Of a DNA stretch of 64,000 nt, positions 9,136 to 17,163 are shown in pieces. The translations under genes were made by a program, and so were the position numbers. Where the stretch lies: assembly GCA_024123955.1 (NCBI GenBank), contig CP099652.1, positions 2,976,001-3,040,000 on the forward strand, given 5' to 3'. This stretch comes from Oxalobacteraceae bacterium OTU3CINTB1 (GTDB lineage: Bacteria > Pseudomonadota > Gammaproteobacteria > Burkholderiales > Burkholderiaceae_D). The stretch's first letter is position 1. The number at the start of each line of letters is the position of its first letter. The notes below the pieces were generated by a model. The model was not told where the DNA came from. It searched no databases and saw nothing but the letters and a program-made list of their open reading frames with translations.

Positions 9136-10148
9136 AGCGTTTGCTCTGCCAGTTTCAGCAGTTTGGCGCAGTTATCGTTCTTCTCGCCGTAGTCCTTCCA
9201 GGCGGTGGTGCGGGCGATGGCCTGCCATTTTTTCACCACGGCCGGATTCAGGTCGACCACCTTGGCGCCGACCTTCTGGTACACGGCGGCCACCTGCACA
9301 TCGTCGGCCTTGGCCGATTTCAGGGCGAACGCTTCCAGCTCGGCGCCGACGGTCAGGATCAACTGCTGCTGGTCCTTCGGCAGCTTGTCGAAGATCGCGC
9401 GCGACATCATCAGCGGCTCGAACATGAACCAGTAGGCGCCGTTGCGGCCCGTGGTCAGCGCCTTCGACACTTCCTCGAGCCGGAAGGAGATCAGCGAGGT
9501 GGAGGAGGTCAGCGCCGCTTCCATGGCGCCGGTCTGCATGGCGGCGTAGATTTCGTTGGACGGCAGCGACACCACGGCGGCGCCGGCGGCCTTGAGGATC
9601 AGGTCCATCTCGCGCGAGCCGCCACGGATCTTCATGCCCTTGGCGTCGTCCGGATCGACCACCGGCTTGGTGCGCGAGGCGACGCCGCCGGCCTGCCAGA
9701 TCCAGCTTACCAGCACGATGCCTTTGTCGTAGAGGATGCGACTCAGTTCCTTGCCCACTTCAGCGTTCTTCCAGCCGTACGCCTGTTCGTACGACGTCAC
9801 CAGCCCTGGCATCAGGCCGATGTTCACCTCCGGGACTTCGCCGCCCGCGTACGACAGCGGCACCAGCGACAGATCGAGCGCGCCCTTGCGCATGGCCGAG
9901 AACTGCGCGTTGGTCTTCATCAGCGAGGAACCCGGATAGATCTCGAATTTCAGGCCGCCCTTGGAGCGTTTTTCCACTTCGGCCGCGAACATGCGGGTCA
10001 TGCGGTCGCGGAAGTCGCCTTCGTTGATCGTCCCGCCGGGGAACTGGTGGGAGATTTTGAGGGTCTTGGTCTGCGCCCAGGCGGGTTGAAACAGTAACGG
10101 GCTGGTGGCCAGTGCGGCGAGTACGGACCTGCGGGTAAAAGTGGTCAT
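9132..10148 (-). CDS. TRAP transporter periplasmic solute-binding protein (DctP family)
   Basis: 338 residues. An export signal (MTTFTRRSVLAALATSP to PAWA) with a twin-Arg, Tat-like start precedes a DctP fold: KISHQFPGGTINEGDFRDRM, GALDLSLVP, and MKIRGGSREMDLILKAAGA with the Arg that usually binds the substrate carboxylate. The ATG at 10148 is preferred because GGAGGA lies just upstream. It is the first gene of the ten-gene malonate operon and would capture malonate or a similar dicarboxylate in the periplasm. Confidence 0.93.
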   Translation of the reverse strand: MTTFTRRSVLAALATSPLLFQPAWAQTKTLKISHQFPGGTINEGDFRDRMTRMFAAEVEKRSKGGLKFEIYPGSSLMKTNAQFSAMRKGALDLSLVPLSYAGGEVPEVNIGLMPGLVTSYEQAYGWKNAEVGKELSRILYDKGIVLVSWIWQAGGVASRTKPVVDPDDAKGMKIRGGSREMDLILKAAGAAVVSLPSNEIYAAMQTGAMEAALTSSTSLISFRLEEVSKALTTGRNGAYWFMFEPLMMSRAIFDKLPKDQQQLILTVGAELEAFALKSAKADDVQVAAVYQKVGAKVVDLNPAVVKKWQAIARTTAWKDYGEKNDNCAKLLKLAEQTL

Positions 10149-10179
10149 ACATTCCTCCAAGAAATTGATGTTTAGAAAT

Positions 10180-10206
10180 ATTATATTTATTGCATAGCTT
10201 ATGCAA
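10180..10206 (-). promoter_or_regulatory. Candidate sigma-70 promoter of the dct-mdc operon
   Basis: On the minus strand TTGCAT (10206-10201) is followed after 15 nt by a perfect TATAAT (10185-10180), about 30 bp before the dctP start. The spacer is short for a sigma-70 promoter. It coincides with the inverted repeat 10188-10208, which would let a repressor block it. Confidence 0.5.
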
Positions 10207-10208
10207 TA
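10188..10208. promoter_or_regulatory. Inverted repeat, probable operator of the GntR regulator
   Basis: Arms TATTGCATA and TATGCAATA are perfectly complementary around a 3-nt centre. The site lies in the divergent region between dctP and the gntR-type gene and overlaps the candidate dctP promoter. Confidence 0.5.
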
Positions 10209-10215
10209 TTCTTTT

Positions 10216-10229
10216 TTGTGTATACAAGA
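10216..10229 (-). promoter_or_regulatory. matO-like operator
   Basis: Read on the minus strand the site is TCTTGTA followed by TACACAA. The MatR operator described for Rhizobium malonate genes is, from memory, TCTTGTA/TACACGA, which differs at a single base. The adjacent regulator is of the same FCD-GntR type, so this is a good candidate binding site. Confidence 0.6.
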
Positions 10230-10235
10230 TCGTCC

Positions 10236-10257
10236 ACCTTGGATACATTGTCAAGGT
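10236..10257. promoter_or_regulatory. Third inverted repeat in the dctP-gntR intergenic region
   Basis: Arms ACCTTG and CAAGGT are complementary around a 10-nt centre that contains GATACA. It sits 50 bp before the chosen regulator start and could be a weaker regulator site. Confidence 0.3.
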
Positions 10258-10306
10258 CAATTTGGCACTTATAATGAAGCCTGTATTACGGAAGGCATCG
10301 CAAACC

Positions 10307-10969
10307 ATGACTACCCACTCCGCAACCCTGCGCGAACAAATAGAAGAAATGATCGCGGTCGGGGTGTTCAAGCCCGGCCAGCATCTGGACGAAACGGAAC
10401 TGGCGACGCGCTTCGGCGTCTCGCGCACGCCGATCCGCGAAACGCTGATACAGCTGGCGTCAATGGGACTGGTGGTGATCCGCCCACGGCGCGGCGCCAT
10501 CGTGGCCGAATTGGGGCCGCAGCAGCTGGTGGAGATGTTCGAGGTGATGTCGGAACTGGAGGCGACCTGCGGCCGGCTGGCGGCGCGGCGCATGACGGCG
10601 GAGGAGCAGAAGGCTTTGCTGGCGGCGCACGAGGCCTGTCAGGCGGCCATGGAGGCGCACGAGCCGGACGATTACTACTACAAGAACGAAGTGTTCCACG
10701 AGGCGATCTACGCCGGCAGCCATAACCAGTTTTTGATCGAGCAGACGCGCAATCTCTATCGGCGCCTGCGGCCGTATCGCCGCCTGCAGCTGCGCGTGCG
10801 CGACCGGCTGTCGAATTCCTACCGCGAGCATGACGGGGTGGTGCAGGCGATCGTATCGGGCGACGGCGACTTGGCGGCGCGGCTGCTGCGCGATCACGTG
10901 ATGATACAGGGGCAGCGGTTTTCCGACCTGATGGCGTCCCTGCCGCAGTTGACGCAGTACGCGGCCTGA
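10307..10969 (+). CDS. GntR-family (FCD) transcriptional regulator, likely of malonate catabolism
   Basis: 220 residues from the ATG at 10307, which has GGAAGG 11 nt upstream; another start at 10274 would add 11 residues. An N-terminal winged helix (TLREQIEEMI, ATRFGVSRTPIRETL, PRRGAIVAEL) is followed by an all-helical FCD effector domain with metal-type residues in FHEAIYAGSHNQFL, YREHDGVVQAI and RDHV. It is divergent from the dct-mdc operon and the shared region contains a matO-like site. It probably acts as a MatR/MdcY-type repressor relieved by malonate or malonyl-CoA; that effector is inferred from context. Confidence 0.87.
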   Translation: MTTHSATLREQIEEMIAVGVFKPGQHLDETELATRFGVSRTPIRETLIQLASMGLVVIRPRRGAIVAELGPQQLVEMFEVMSELEATCGRLAARRMTAEEQKALLAAHEACQAAMEAHEPDDYYYKNEVFHEAIYAGSHNQFLIEQTRNLYRRLRPYRRLQLRVRDRLSNSYREHDGVVQAIVSGDGDLAARLLRDHVMIQGQRFSDLMASLPQLTQYAA

Positions 10970-10985
10970 TTGCGCCGCGCCGGTG

Positions 10986-11447
10986 TTAATCCTGGTCGGC
11001 GGCGCCGCGCATGATGCGCACCGGTTTGATGTTGGAGCTGGCCGGATCGGCCGGCAGCATGTCGGCGAGGGTCTGTCGGTCCAACACGTCGAGGAAGGCC
11101 TTGGTGGCGTCGTTGAGCGTGTGTTTGAGGCGGCAGTCCGGCGTCAGCGGGCAGGTATCGTTGGCGCGATCGAAGCACTCGGCCATGAAAAAATCCGTCT
11201 CCGTGGCCCGCACCAGCGCGCCGATGTTGATGTCCTTCGGCTCCTTGCCAAGCCGCAGGCCCCCATTGCGGCCGCGCACCGTCTCCACCAGCCCCGATTG
11301 GCCCAGCTGGTAGACCACTTTCATCAAGTGGTTTTTCGAGATCACGTGCAGGTCGGCGATATCCTGGATGGTGACCAGGCGATCCCGGTTCGCGCTGAGG
11401 AAGAGCAGCGTTCGCAGCGAATAGTCGGTAAAAGAGGTCAGTCGCAT
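10986..11447 (-). CDS. Rrf2-family regulator, NsrR-like
   Basis: 153 residues: winged-helix N-terminus (MRLTSFTDYSLRTLLFLS, SKNHLMKVVYQL, GRNGGLRLG) and three Cys at C91, C99 and C105 in ECFDRANDTCPLTPDC. This three-Cys arrangement is that of the Fe-S nitric-oxide sensor NsrR, so a nitrosative-stress repressor is the likely role. It is convergent with the GntR gene (16 bp apart). No nitric-oxide detoxification gene lies beside it, so its targets are elsewhere. Confident as Rrf2, fairly confident as NsrR. Confidence 0.85.
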   Translation of the reverse strand: MRLTSFTDYSLRTLLFLSANRDRLVTIQDIADLHVISKNHLMKVVYQLGQSGLVETVRGRNGGLRLGKEPKDINIGALVRATETDFFMAECFDRANDTCPLTPDCRLKHTLNDATKAFLDVLDRQTLADMLPADPASSNIKPVRIMRGAADQD

Positions 11448-11564
11448 TGATGAGTACTTAAGACAGTTTAAGGCGCTATTCTAACCGCGGATGTATATTC
11501 GTGCGTGGGCGTACCGACGCTAGCTTGCAGGGACCTTACACTTAGTTAAAATCAAGGAGAAATC

Positions 11565-11816
11565 ATGGTTAACGAAGACACGCGACGCCAGTTCGTCAAC
11601 GACCTTTGGCAGCGGTTTGAAGAATTACAGAAGTGGGCGGAAGAGAACTGGCCGGACAAGGACAATCCGCTGTCCAGCGCCGATTTTGTGGAGTCGCGCA
11701 AGGAGATACTGGGCTTGCGCAATCCGGCCCAGGCCCCTGCTGGCTTGCCGGCGGACCGCGAACCGGAACAGGGCGGCGCCCAGTACGAGAATTTGAATCC
11801 CGCGCCATGGCCTTAA
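11565..11816 (+). CDS. Small conserved-looking protein of unknown function
   Basis: 83 residues with a perfect ribosome site (AAGGAG) before the ATG, which argues that it is translated. The N-terminal half is helical and acidic (RRQFVNDLWQRFEELQKWAEENW), and the C-terminal half is Pro/Gly-rich and probably disordered, ending in NPAPWP. There is no signal peptide or membrane segment. I do not recognise the family. It is divergent from the Rrf2 gene and is followed by the palindromic element at 11843. Confidence 0.6.
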   Translation: MVNEDTRRQFVNDLWQRFEELQKWAEENWPDKDNPLSSADFVESRKEILGLRNPAQAPAGLPADREPEQGGAQYENLNPAPWP

Positions 11817-11842
11817 TTAGGCAAACCTTGCATGCCACGGCG

Positions 11843-11942
11843 ACACGTAGGGCGGATTAGGCGGAACGCCGTAATCCGCCATCTACGAGCCGCTGACGGC
11901 GCAGGCATGGCGGATTACGCTTCGCTAATCCGCCCTACGTGT
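11843..11942. repeat. REP/BIME-like palindromic element, copy 1
   Basis: A 100-bp imperfect palindrome begins ACACGTAGGGCGGATTA and ends in its complement TAATCCGCCCTACGTGT. Each half is itself a hairpin built from GGCGGATTA and TAATCCGCC. A second copy lies at 39174-39281. Both sit between the 3' ends of convergent genes, as is common for BIME elements that act as bidirectional terminators. No REP-associated (RAYT) transposase gene is in the window. Confidence 0.85.
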
Positions 11943-11953
11943 TTCCAAGTAAC

Positions 11954-13165
11954 TCAATGCGTTACCGGCTTGCCGGTTTGTGCCAGCAACCATGCAATCA
12001 CGCTCAGCACCAGGCTCGCCAGCACGCCCCACGCCAGCTTCAACGCGCTGTCGAACAATAACGGCGCGACCAAGCCTGATACCAGCGCGAACAGCAGCAT
12101 CTGGATGAACGACTGCATCGACGAGGCCAGCCCGCTGTTGTTCGGGAAATAGTCCAGCGCGATCATCGACAGCGGCGTCATGGCCAGCGCCAGTCCGAAC
12201 GAGTAGATAAAAAGCGGCATCACAGCCCAGGGCACCGCCGCCACATAATTGTAGTTGTAGGCGACATTGATCACGCCCGCCGCGATCATGACGGCAAAGC
12301 CCACCCACGCCTGCGTCTTGCGCGCGAATTTATGCGCGAATTTGCCCGACAGCGCCGATCCCACCACCATGCCGCCGATCAGCGGCACGAACATCCACGC
12401 GAACGCCGTCTCCGGCAGATGCAGAATGTTCATGACAAAGTAGGCGGCCGAGCCGATATACAGCGCCACGCCGGCGAAGCACATGCCGACCGCGATCGAC
12501 AGCAACAGGAAGTGGTGGTGGCACAGCACCTTCCAGTAGTTTTTGGCGATCGGTCCAAGGTGGAAGGGATGGCGGTCCTTGACAGCCAGGCTTTCCGGCA
12601 GCGCGCGCTGCACGGAGATGAACATCAGAAGGCCGAAGGCGGCCAGGAACCAGAACACCGAGCGCCAGCCGAAACCGACCTGCAACCATCCGCCGAGCAC
12701 CGGCGCGATGGCCGGTGCCAGACCGAACACCATCATGATATGGGCCAGGATCTTCTGCGCCTCGGCGCCGGAGAACCGATCCATGACGATGGCGCGGCCC
12801 ACCACCGAGCCGGCGCCGGCGGCCAGGCCCTGCACCACGCGGCAGGCCAGCAGGACGCCGATCGACGGCGCCATCGCCGCGCCGATCGATGCCGCGATAT
12901 ACAGCACCAGCGAAACCAGGATCACCGGACGGCGGCCGAAGGAGTCCGACAGGGTTCCGTAAAACAGCATCATGAAGGCGAAGCAGAACAGGAACATGCT
13001 CAAGGTCTGCTGGATGATCAGAGGACTGGCATCGAAGGTCTGGGCGATGGCCGGGAACGAGGGCAGATAGGTGTCGATGGCGAGCGGTCCGACCATGGTC
13101 AGCCCCGCCAGCAGCAATGTCAGCAAAATATTCATGAAAGGCGTATTGTTCGTTAGACCCGGCAT
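11954..13165 (-). CDS. MFS drug-resistance transporter, Bcr/CflA type
   Basis: 403 residues with 12 hydrophobic segments. The MFS motif A appears as GTLSDSFGRRPVIL between TM2 and TM3, DTYLPSFP near the N-terminus is characteristic of the Bcr/CflA drug:H+ antiporters, and GAGSVVGRAIVMDRF is also typical. The start is uncertain: ATG at 13165 gives MPGLTNN, while ATG at 13135 gives MNILLTLL, closer to the first membrane segment; neither has a good ribosome site. It would export small toxic compounds; the substrate is unknown. Confidence 0.87.
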   Translation of the reverse strand: MPGLTNNTPFMNILLTLLLAGLTMVGPLAIDTYLPSFPAIAQTFDASPLIIQQTLSMFLFCFAFMMLFYGTLSDSFGRRPVILVSLVLYIAASIGAAMAPSIGVLLACRVVQGLAAGAGSVVGRAIVMDRFSGAEAQKILAHIMMVFGLAPAIAPVLGGWLQVGFGWRSVFWFLAAFGLLMFISVQRALPESLAVKDRHPFHLGPIAKNYWKVLCHHHFLLLSIAVGMCFAGVALYIGSAAYFVMNILHLPETAFAWMFVPLIGGMVVGSALSGKFAHKFARKTQAWVGFAVMIAAGVINVAYNYNYVAAVPWAVMPLFIYSFGLALAMTPLSMIALDYFPNNSGLASSMQSFIQMLLFALVSGLVAPLLFDSALKLAWGVLASLVLSVIAWLLAQTGKPVTH

Positions 13166-13173
13166 TTTACGCG

Positions 13174-13192
13174 ATATGCGATTACCGCATAT
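13174..13192. promoter_or_regulatory. Inverted repeat between the MFS gene and the serine acetyltransferase gene
   Basis: Arms ATATGCG and CGCATAT flank a 5-nt centre in the 137-bp divergent region. It may be an operator for either gene; nothing else supports it. Confidence 0.3.
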
Positions 13193-13302
13193 GGAAGGAT
13201 AAAAAGCTTCGTTCTTATTTAAAGGCGCGGCGGCTAAGCTGCACAGTGGGTGATTTCGCTCGCGTTTTGCGCCCGCGTTTTTATTTCTATATTTGAGACA
13301 TC

Positions 13303-14226
13303 ATGACCATCGATACATTTGACGGAACCGGCGTGAAGCCGTCGCACTGGAATTTGGACAGCGTCGTCGAGCAGCTGCGCGTCTCGCGCGAGGCGACGCA
13401 CAACATCCGCCATCACGGCAAGGTCAGGGAGCTGCCGTCCCGGGAGGCATTGACGATCATCGTCAACGGCCTGTCGGCGGTTTTGTTCCCCACCCATTAC
13501 GGCCGGCCCAACCTGACCGACGAAAGCATCGACTATTTTGTCGGCGATACCCTCAACACCACGTTGAACCGCCTCACCGAGCAGGTTCGGCGTGGCTTGC
13601 AGTTTTCGTGCGAGGAGGCGGTGGTCGACGAGGAAAAGCTGACCCGCTGCGCGCACGCCATCACGCGCGAGTTCGCGGCCGGCCTGCCGGCCATCCGCGC
13701 GCTGGTGGTCTCCGACGTGCAGGCGGCATTTTCCGGCGATCCGGCGGCGACATCGGTGGCGGAGATCATGCTGTGCTATCCGGGCACGATCGCGATCCTG
13801 TATTACCGTCTGGCGCATAGCCTGCATCGTCTCGGTTCTCCGTTCCTGGCGCGTTTGATCTCCGACATCGGCCATTCGCTGACCGGGATCGACATCCACC
13901 CCGGCGCGCAGATCGGCGGCAGCTTCTTCATCGACCATGGCACCGGCGTGGTGATCGGCGAGACGGCCATCATCGGCCAGCGCGTGCGCCTGTACCAGCA
14001 CGTGACCTTGGGCGCGAAGCGCTTCCCGGCCGACGACAAGGGAATGCTGATCAAAGGCGTGCCGCGCCATCCGGTGGTGGAGGACGATGTCGTCATCTAC
14101 GCCGGCGCGACGATTCTGGGCCGTATAACCATCGGCGCCGGTTCCACCATCGGCGGCAATGTGTGGCTCACGCAGAGCGTCCCGGCGGGCAGCAATGTCT
14201 CGCAGGCGCAGATGCGCAACGATTAG
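13303..14226 (+). CDS. Serine O-acetyltransferase (EpsC/CysE-like)
   Basis: 307 residues. A helical N-terminal region precedes a left-handed beta-helix with the serine acetyltransferase signature TGIDIHPGAQIGGSFFIDHG followed by GVVIGETAIIG; the two His residues match the catalytic positions of CysE. It acetylates serine with acetyl-CoA, the entry step to cysteine. Its length, with the extended N-terminus, is like the EpsC type rather than the 273-residue E. coli CysE. It lies beside sulfur-scavenging genes, so O-acetylserine supply for recovered sulfide is a likely role. The stop overlaps the convergent monooxygenase gene by 4 bp. Confidence 0.9.
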   Translation: MTIDTFDGTGVKPSHWNLDSVVEQLRVSREATHNIRHHGKVRELPSREALTIIVNGLSAVLFPTHYGRPNLTDESIDYFVGDTLNTTLNRLTEQVRRGLQFSCEEAVVDEEKLTRCAHAITREFAAGLPAIRALVVSDVQAAFSGDPAATSVAEIMLCYPGTIAILYYRLAHSLHRLGSPFLARLISDIGHSLTGIDIHPGAQIGGSFFIDHGTGVVIGETAIIGQRVRLYQHVTLGAKRFPADDKGMLIKGVPRHPVVEDDVVIYAGATILGRITIGAGSTIGGNVWLTQSVPAGSNVSQAQMRND

Positions 14227-15611
14227 GCGGCGGATTTCAGCGGCTCCGTATCGATGCGCACTTGCCGGCCGGCGTGTTCCGCCGCCAGCCGCGGCCCCTG
14301 TCCGAACACCTGTTCGCGCAGGGTGCCTTGTGTGTATTCCTTGCGATAGCGCCCGCGCCGCTGCAATTCAGGCACGATCAGCTCCACTACGTCGCGCATG
14401 CTTTCATGGGCCACCGCGAACGCCAGATTGAAGCCATCGATTCCCGTTTCGTCCTGCCATGCCTCCAGTTGATCGGCCACCTGCGCCGGATCGCCCACCA
14501 GCACCGGTCCGCGTCCGCCAAGGCCGATGAACTCCGCCGCTTCGCGCACCGTCCACTTGCGGTCCGGGTCGGCCTGGCTGAATGACGCCAGCGCCGAACG
14601 TCCTGCATCCGAGTCGATATATTCGATCGTCGCGTCCAGTGCAAAACGGCTGAAGTCCACGCCGGTCCAGCCGGACAGCAGCGCCAGAGCCGCCTCGATA
14701 TCGATATGCCGGCGATACTCCTCGTGCCTGGCCCGCGCCTGCGCTTCGGTCGGCGCCGTGACGATCAACGCCTGCGCGTAGATCTTCAGTTCATCGCCAT
14801 CGCGTCCCGCTGCCCGCACGGCAGCCCGCAGATCGTCGGCATATTTTTTCACCACCTGCTTGCTGGGACCACTGACGAAGGTGCACTCCGCGTGCTTTGC
14901 CGCGAACGCCGTGCCGCGCGGCGAGGTGCCGGCCTGGTACAGCAACGGCGTGCGCTGCGGCGACGGCTCGCACAGATGGAATCCGGGCACCTTGTAGTGT
15001 CGCCCAACGTGATTGATCGGGTGCACACGCGACGGCTCCGCGTACACGCCGCGCTGCTTGTCGTTGACGACGGCGTCGTCTTCCCAGCTCTTTTCCCACA
15101 ATTTGTAGACGACATCCATATACTCGTCCGCCAGGTCGTAGCGCTCGTCGTGGCCCAGTTGCTGGTTCAGTCCCAGGTTGCGCGCCGCGCTATCCAGGTA
15201 GCCGGTCACGATATTCCAGCCGATACGGCCGCGCGTCAGGTGATCGAGCGTGGAGATGCGGCGCGCGAAGGTGTAGGGATGCTCATACGTCAGCGCGCAC
15301 GTCACACCGAAGCCCAGGTGCGTGGTCGCCTGCGCCATCAGCGGCACCAGCGCCAGCGGGTCGTTCAGCGGGGCTTGCACGCCGTGGCGCAGCGCCGCGT
15401 CGGCACCGCCTTGATACACATCGTAGGCGCCCAGTACATCTGCCAGGAAGACTGCATCGAAGCGGCCCGCCTCAAGCAACCGCGCCAGCTCGGTCCAGTG
15501 GTCAGGATCGGTGTAGCGGTGGCCGTTATCGCGCGGGTGCGTCCACAGCCCGGGCGACTGGTGGCTCACCGTATGCATCTGGAAGGCGTTAAAGCGTATT
15601 TGCTTGCCCAT
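14223..15611 (-). CDS. FMN-dependent monooxygenase of the NtaA/SnaA/DszA (luciferase-like) family
   Basis: 462 residues of a luciferase-like TIM barrel: FDAVFLADVLGAYD, TRGRIGWNIVTGYLDSAARNLG (a strong NtaA/DszA signature) and LLYQAGTSPRG. These enzymes use FMNH2 supplied by a separate reductase to oxidise sulfur or nitrogen organics such as sulfones or nitrilotriacetate. Context (SfnB-like gene, ABC transporter, ssuE) points to organosulfur cleavage. Its ATG overlaps the stop of the binding-protein gene (TAATG), so it is the last gene of a five-gene minus operon. Confidence 0.9.
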   Translation of the reverse strand: MGKQIRFNAFQMHTVSHQSPGLWTHPRDNGHRYTDPDHWTELARLLEAGRFDAVFLADVLGAYDVYQGGADAALRHGVQAPLNDPLALVPLMAQATTHLGFGVTCALTYEHPYTFARRISTLDHLTRGRIGWNIVTGYLDSAARNLGLNQQLGHDERYDLADEYMDVVYKLWEKSWEDDAVVNDKQRGVYAEPSRVHPINHVGRHYKVPGFHLCEPSPQRTPLLYQAGTSPRGTAFAAKHAECTFVSGPSKQVVKKYADDLRAAVRAAGRDGDELKIYAQALIVTAPTEAQARARHEEYRRHIDIEAALALLSGWTGVDFSRFALDATIEYIDSDAGRSALASFSQADPDRKWTVREAAEFIGLGGRGPVLVGDPAQVADQLEAWQDETGIDGFNLAFAVAHESMRDVVELIVPELQRRGRYRKEYTQGTLREQVFGQGPRLAAEHAGRQVRIDTEPLKSAA

Positions 15612-16459
15612 TATTTTCCGGCGGCGGGCTTGCCGCCGGCTTCCAGTGCCAGTTGATAGTCGGTCTTGGCGTAATCGGCGAAGTGCTTCTTGGTCACCTC
15701 CAGGAACTCGCGCGAGCGGTAGGCGGCCGCGATGTCCTTGGCGAACTGCTTATCCTTGTCGGCCGTGCGCACCGCCACCAGATTGGCGTAGTTGGGCGAG
15801 ATCTTCTCGGTCGTCAGCGCATCCTTCAGTTTCAGGCCCGACGCCAGCGCGTAATTGCCGTTGACGAAAGAGTAGTCCGTGTCTTGCAGCGAGCGTGGCA
15901 ACTGCGCCGCTTCCAGCGGTATCAATTTGATTTTCTTGATGTTGGAGGCGATGTCCTTTTCCGACGCCCGCACCGGATCGTATTTGTCGCGCAGCTTGAT
16001 CCAGCCCAGTTGATCGAGCAGCACCAGCGCGCGCGCCTGGTTGGTCGGGTCGTTGGGCAGCGCTACGGTGGTGCCTTCCTTCACATCGTTGAGCGTCTTG
16101 TGCTTTTTGCTGTAGATGGCGATAGGGGCGGTAGGCACTTTCACCAATTCGCTCAGTTGCAGCTTGTGCTCCGTCGAGAATTTGGTCAGGTAGATAATAT
16201 GCTGGAAGATGTTGGCGTCCAGCGAACCCTCCGCCAGCGCGAAGTTGGGCTGGATGTAGTCGTTGAACTCCACCAGCTTGACCTTGTAGCCCTGTTTTTC
16301 CAGGATAGGCTTGATGCCCAGCTTGACCTGGTCCGCGTACGGGCCGGCGCTGGTGCCGATGACCAGTTCCTTGGGGTCCTTGGCGTTGGCGATGGTGTTG
16401 GCGCCGGCGGCGACGAGCAGGGCTGCCAGCAGCAGTCGGCGGCGATTCGGGGTTTTCAT
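15611..16459 (-). CDS. Methionine/NlpA-type ABC transporter substrate-binding protein
   Basis: 282 residues of the MetQ/NlpA fold: ELVIGTSAGPYADQVKLGIKPIL, DYIQPNFALAEGSLDANIFQH, and ALPNDPTNQARALVLL. A signal peptide (RRRLLLAALLVAAGANTIANA) is present with no lipobox Cys, so the protein would be a soluble periplasmic form rather than a lipoprotein. In this neighbourhood it probably binds a sulfur-containing amino acid or an organosulfur compound; methionine itself is not proven. Confidence 0.88.
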   Translation of the reverse strand: MKTPNRRRLLLAALLVAAGANTIANAKDPKELVIGTSAGPYADQVKLGIKPILEKQGYKVKLVEFNDYIQPNFALAEGSLDANIFQHIIYLTKFSTEHKLQLSELVKVPTAPIAIYSKKHKTLNDVKEGTTVALPNDPTNQARALVLLDQLGWIKLRDKYDPVRASEKDIASNIKKIKLIPLEAAQLPRSLQDTDYSFVNGNYALASGLKLKDALTTEKISPNYANLVAVRTADKDKQFAKDIAAAYRSREFLEVTKKHFADYAKTDYQLALEAGGKPAAGK

Positions 16460-16470
16460 ATTGTTTTCCT

Positions 16471-17163
16471 CTAGCGTTTATCGATACGTTTGGCGATGCG
16501 GTTGCCGGTGAACTGGATCAGTTGCACCATGACGATCAGGATGGCGACGGTGGCGACCATGATGTCGGTCTCGAAGCGGTAGTAGCCGTAGCGGATCGCC
16601 AGGTCGCCGATCCCGCCGCCGCCCACCACGCCGGCCACGGCGGAATAGGACAGGAAGCTGATCGACAGTACGGTCAATGCCAGAACGAGTCCGGAGCGCG
16701 CTTCGACCAGCAGCACCCGCAGCACGATTTGCAGTTCCGACGCGCCCATCGCGTGCGCCGCCTCGACGACGCCGCGCGGCACATCGCGCAGGTTTTGCTC
16801 CACCATGCGGGCGAAGTAGGGGATCGCGGCGAACGACAGCGGCACGGCCGCCGCCAGCGGTCCGATCGAGGTGCCCGCGATGATGCGGGTGAACGGCACC
16901 AGCGCCACCAGCAGGATGATGAACGGGAAGGAACGCACCGTATTGACGAACCAGCCCAGCACCAGCGCGGCCGGACGGTTTTGCAGCGATTGGCCGTCGG
17001 CGACCAGGAACAGCAGGATGCCGAGCGGGCCGCCGATCAGCACCGCCGCCGTCAGGCCGATGCCCAGCATCGTCAGGGTCTGGCCCAGGGCGGTCCACAT
17101 TTCGGGCAGCATGGCGATGATGTTGACCGCCGAGACGCTCAGGGAGCTGATCGACTCAAACAT
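16471..17163 (-). CDS. Methionine-type ABC transporter permease (MetI family)
   Basis: 230 residues from the ATG at 17163 with five to six hydrophobic segments and the permease EAA loop EAAHAMGASELQIVLRVLLVEA. NTVRSFPFIILLVALVPFTRII is typical of MetI. The open frame runs further upstream but overlaps the ATPase gene, which already ends 8 bp inside this gene. It forms the channel of the transporter with the ATPase and binding protein beside it. Confidence 0.9.
   Translation of the reverse strand: MFESISSLSVSAVNIIAMLPEMWTALGQTLTMLGIGLTAAVLIGGPLGILLFLVADGQSLQNRPAALVLGWFVNTVRSFPFIILLVALVPFTRIIAGTSIGPLAAAVPLSFAAIPYFARMVEQNLRDVPRGVVEAAHAMGASELQIVLRVLLVEARSGLVLALTVLSISFLSYSAVAGVVGGGGIGDLAIRYGYYRFETDIMVATVAILIVMVQLIQFTGNRIAKRIDKR

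Noticed and set aside
11488..11498. Possible NsrR half-site (CGGATGTATAT) upstream of the Rrf2 gene
   Set aside because: It matches only 8 of 11 positions of the remembered half-site and has no partner half, so I do not list it as an operator.
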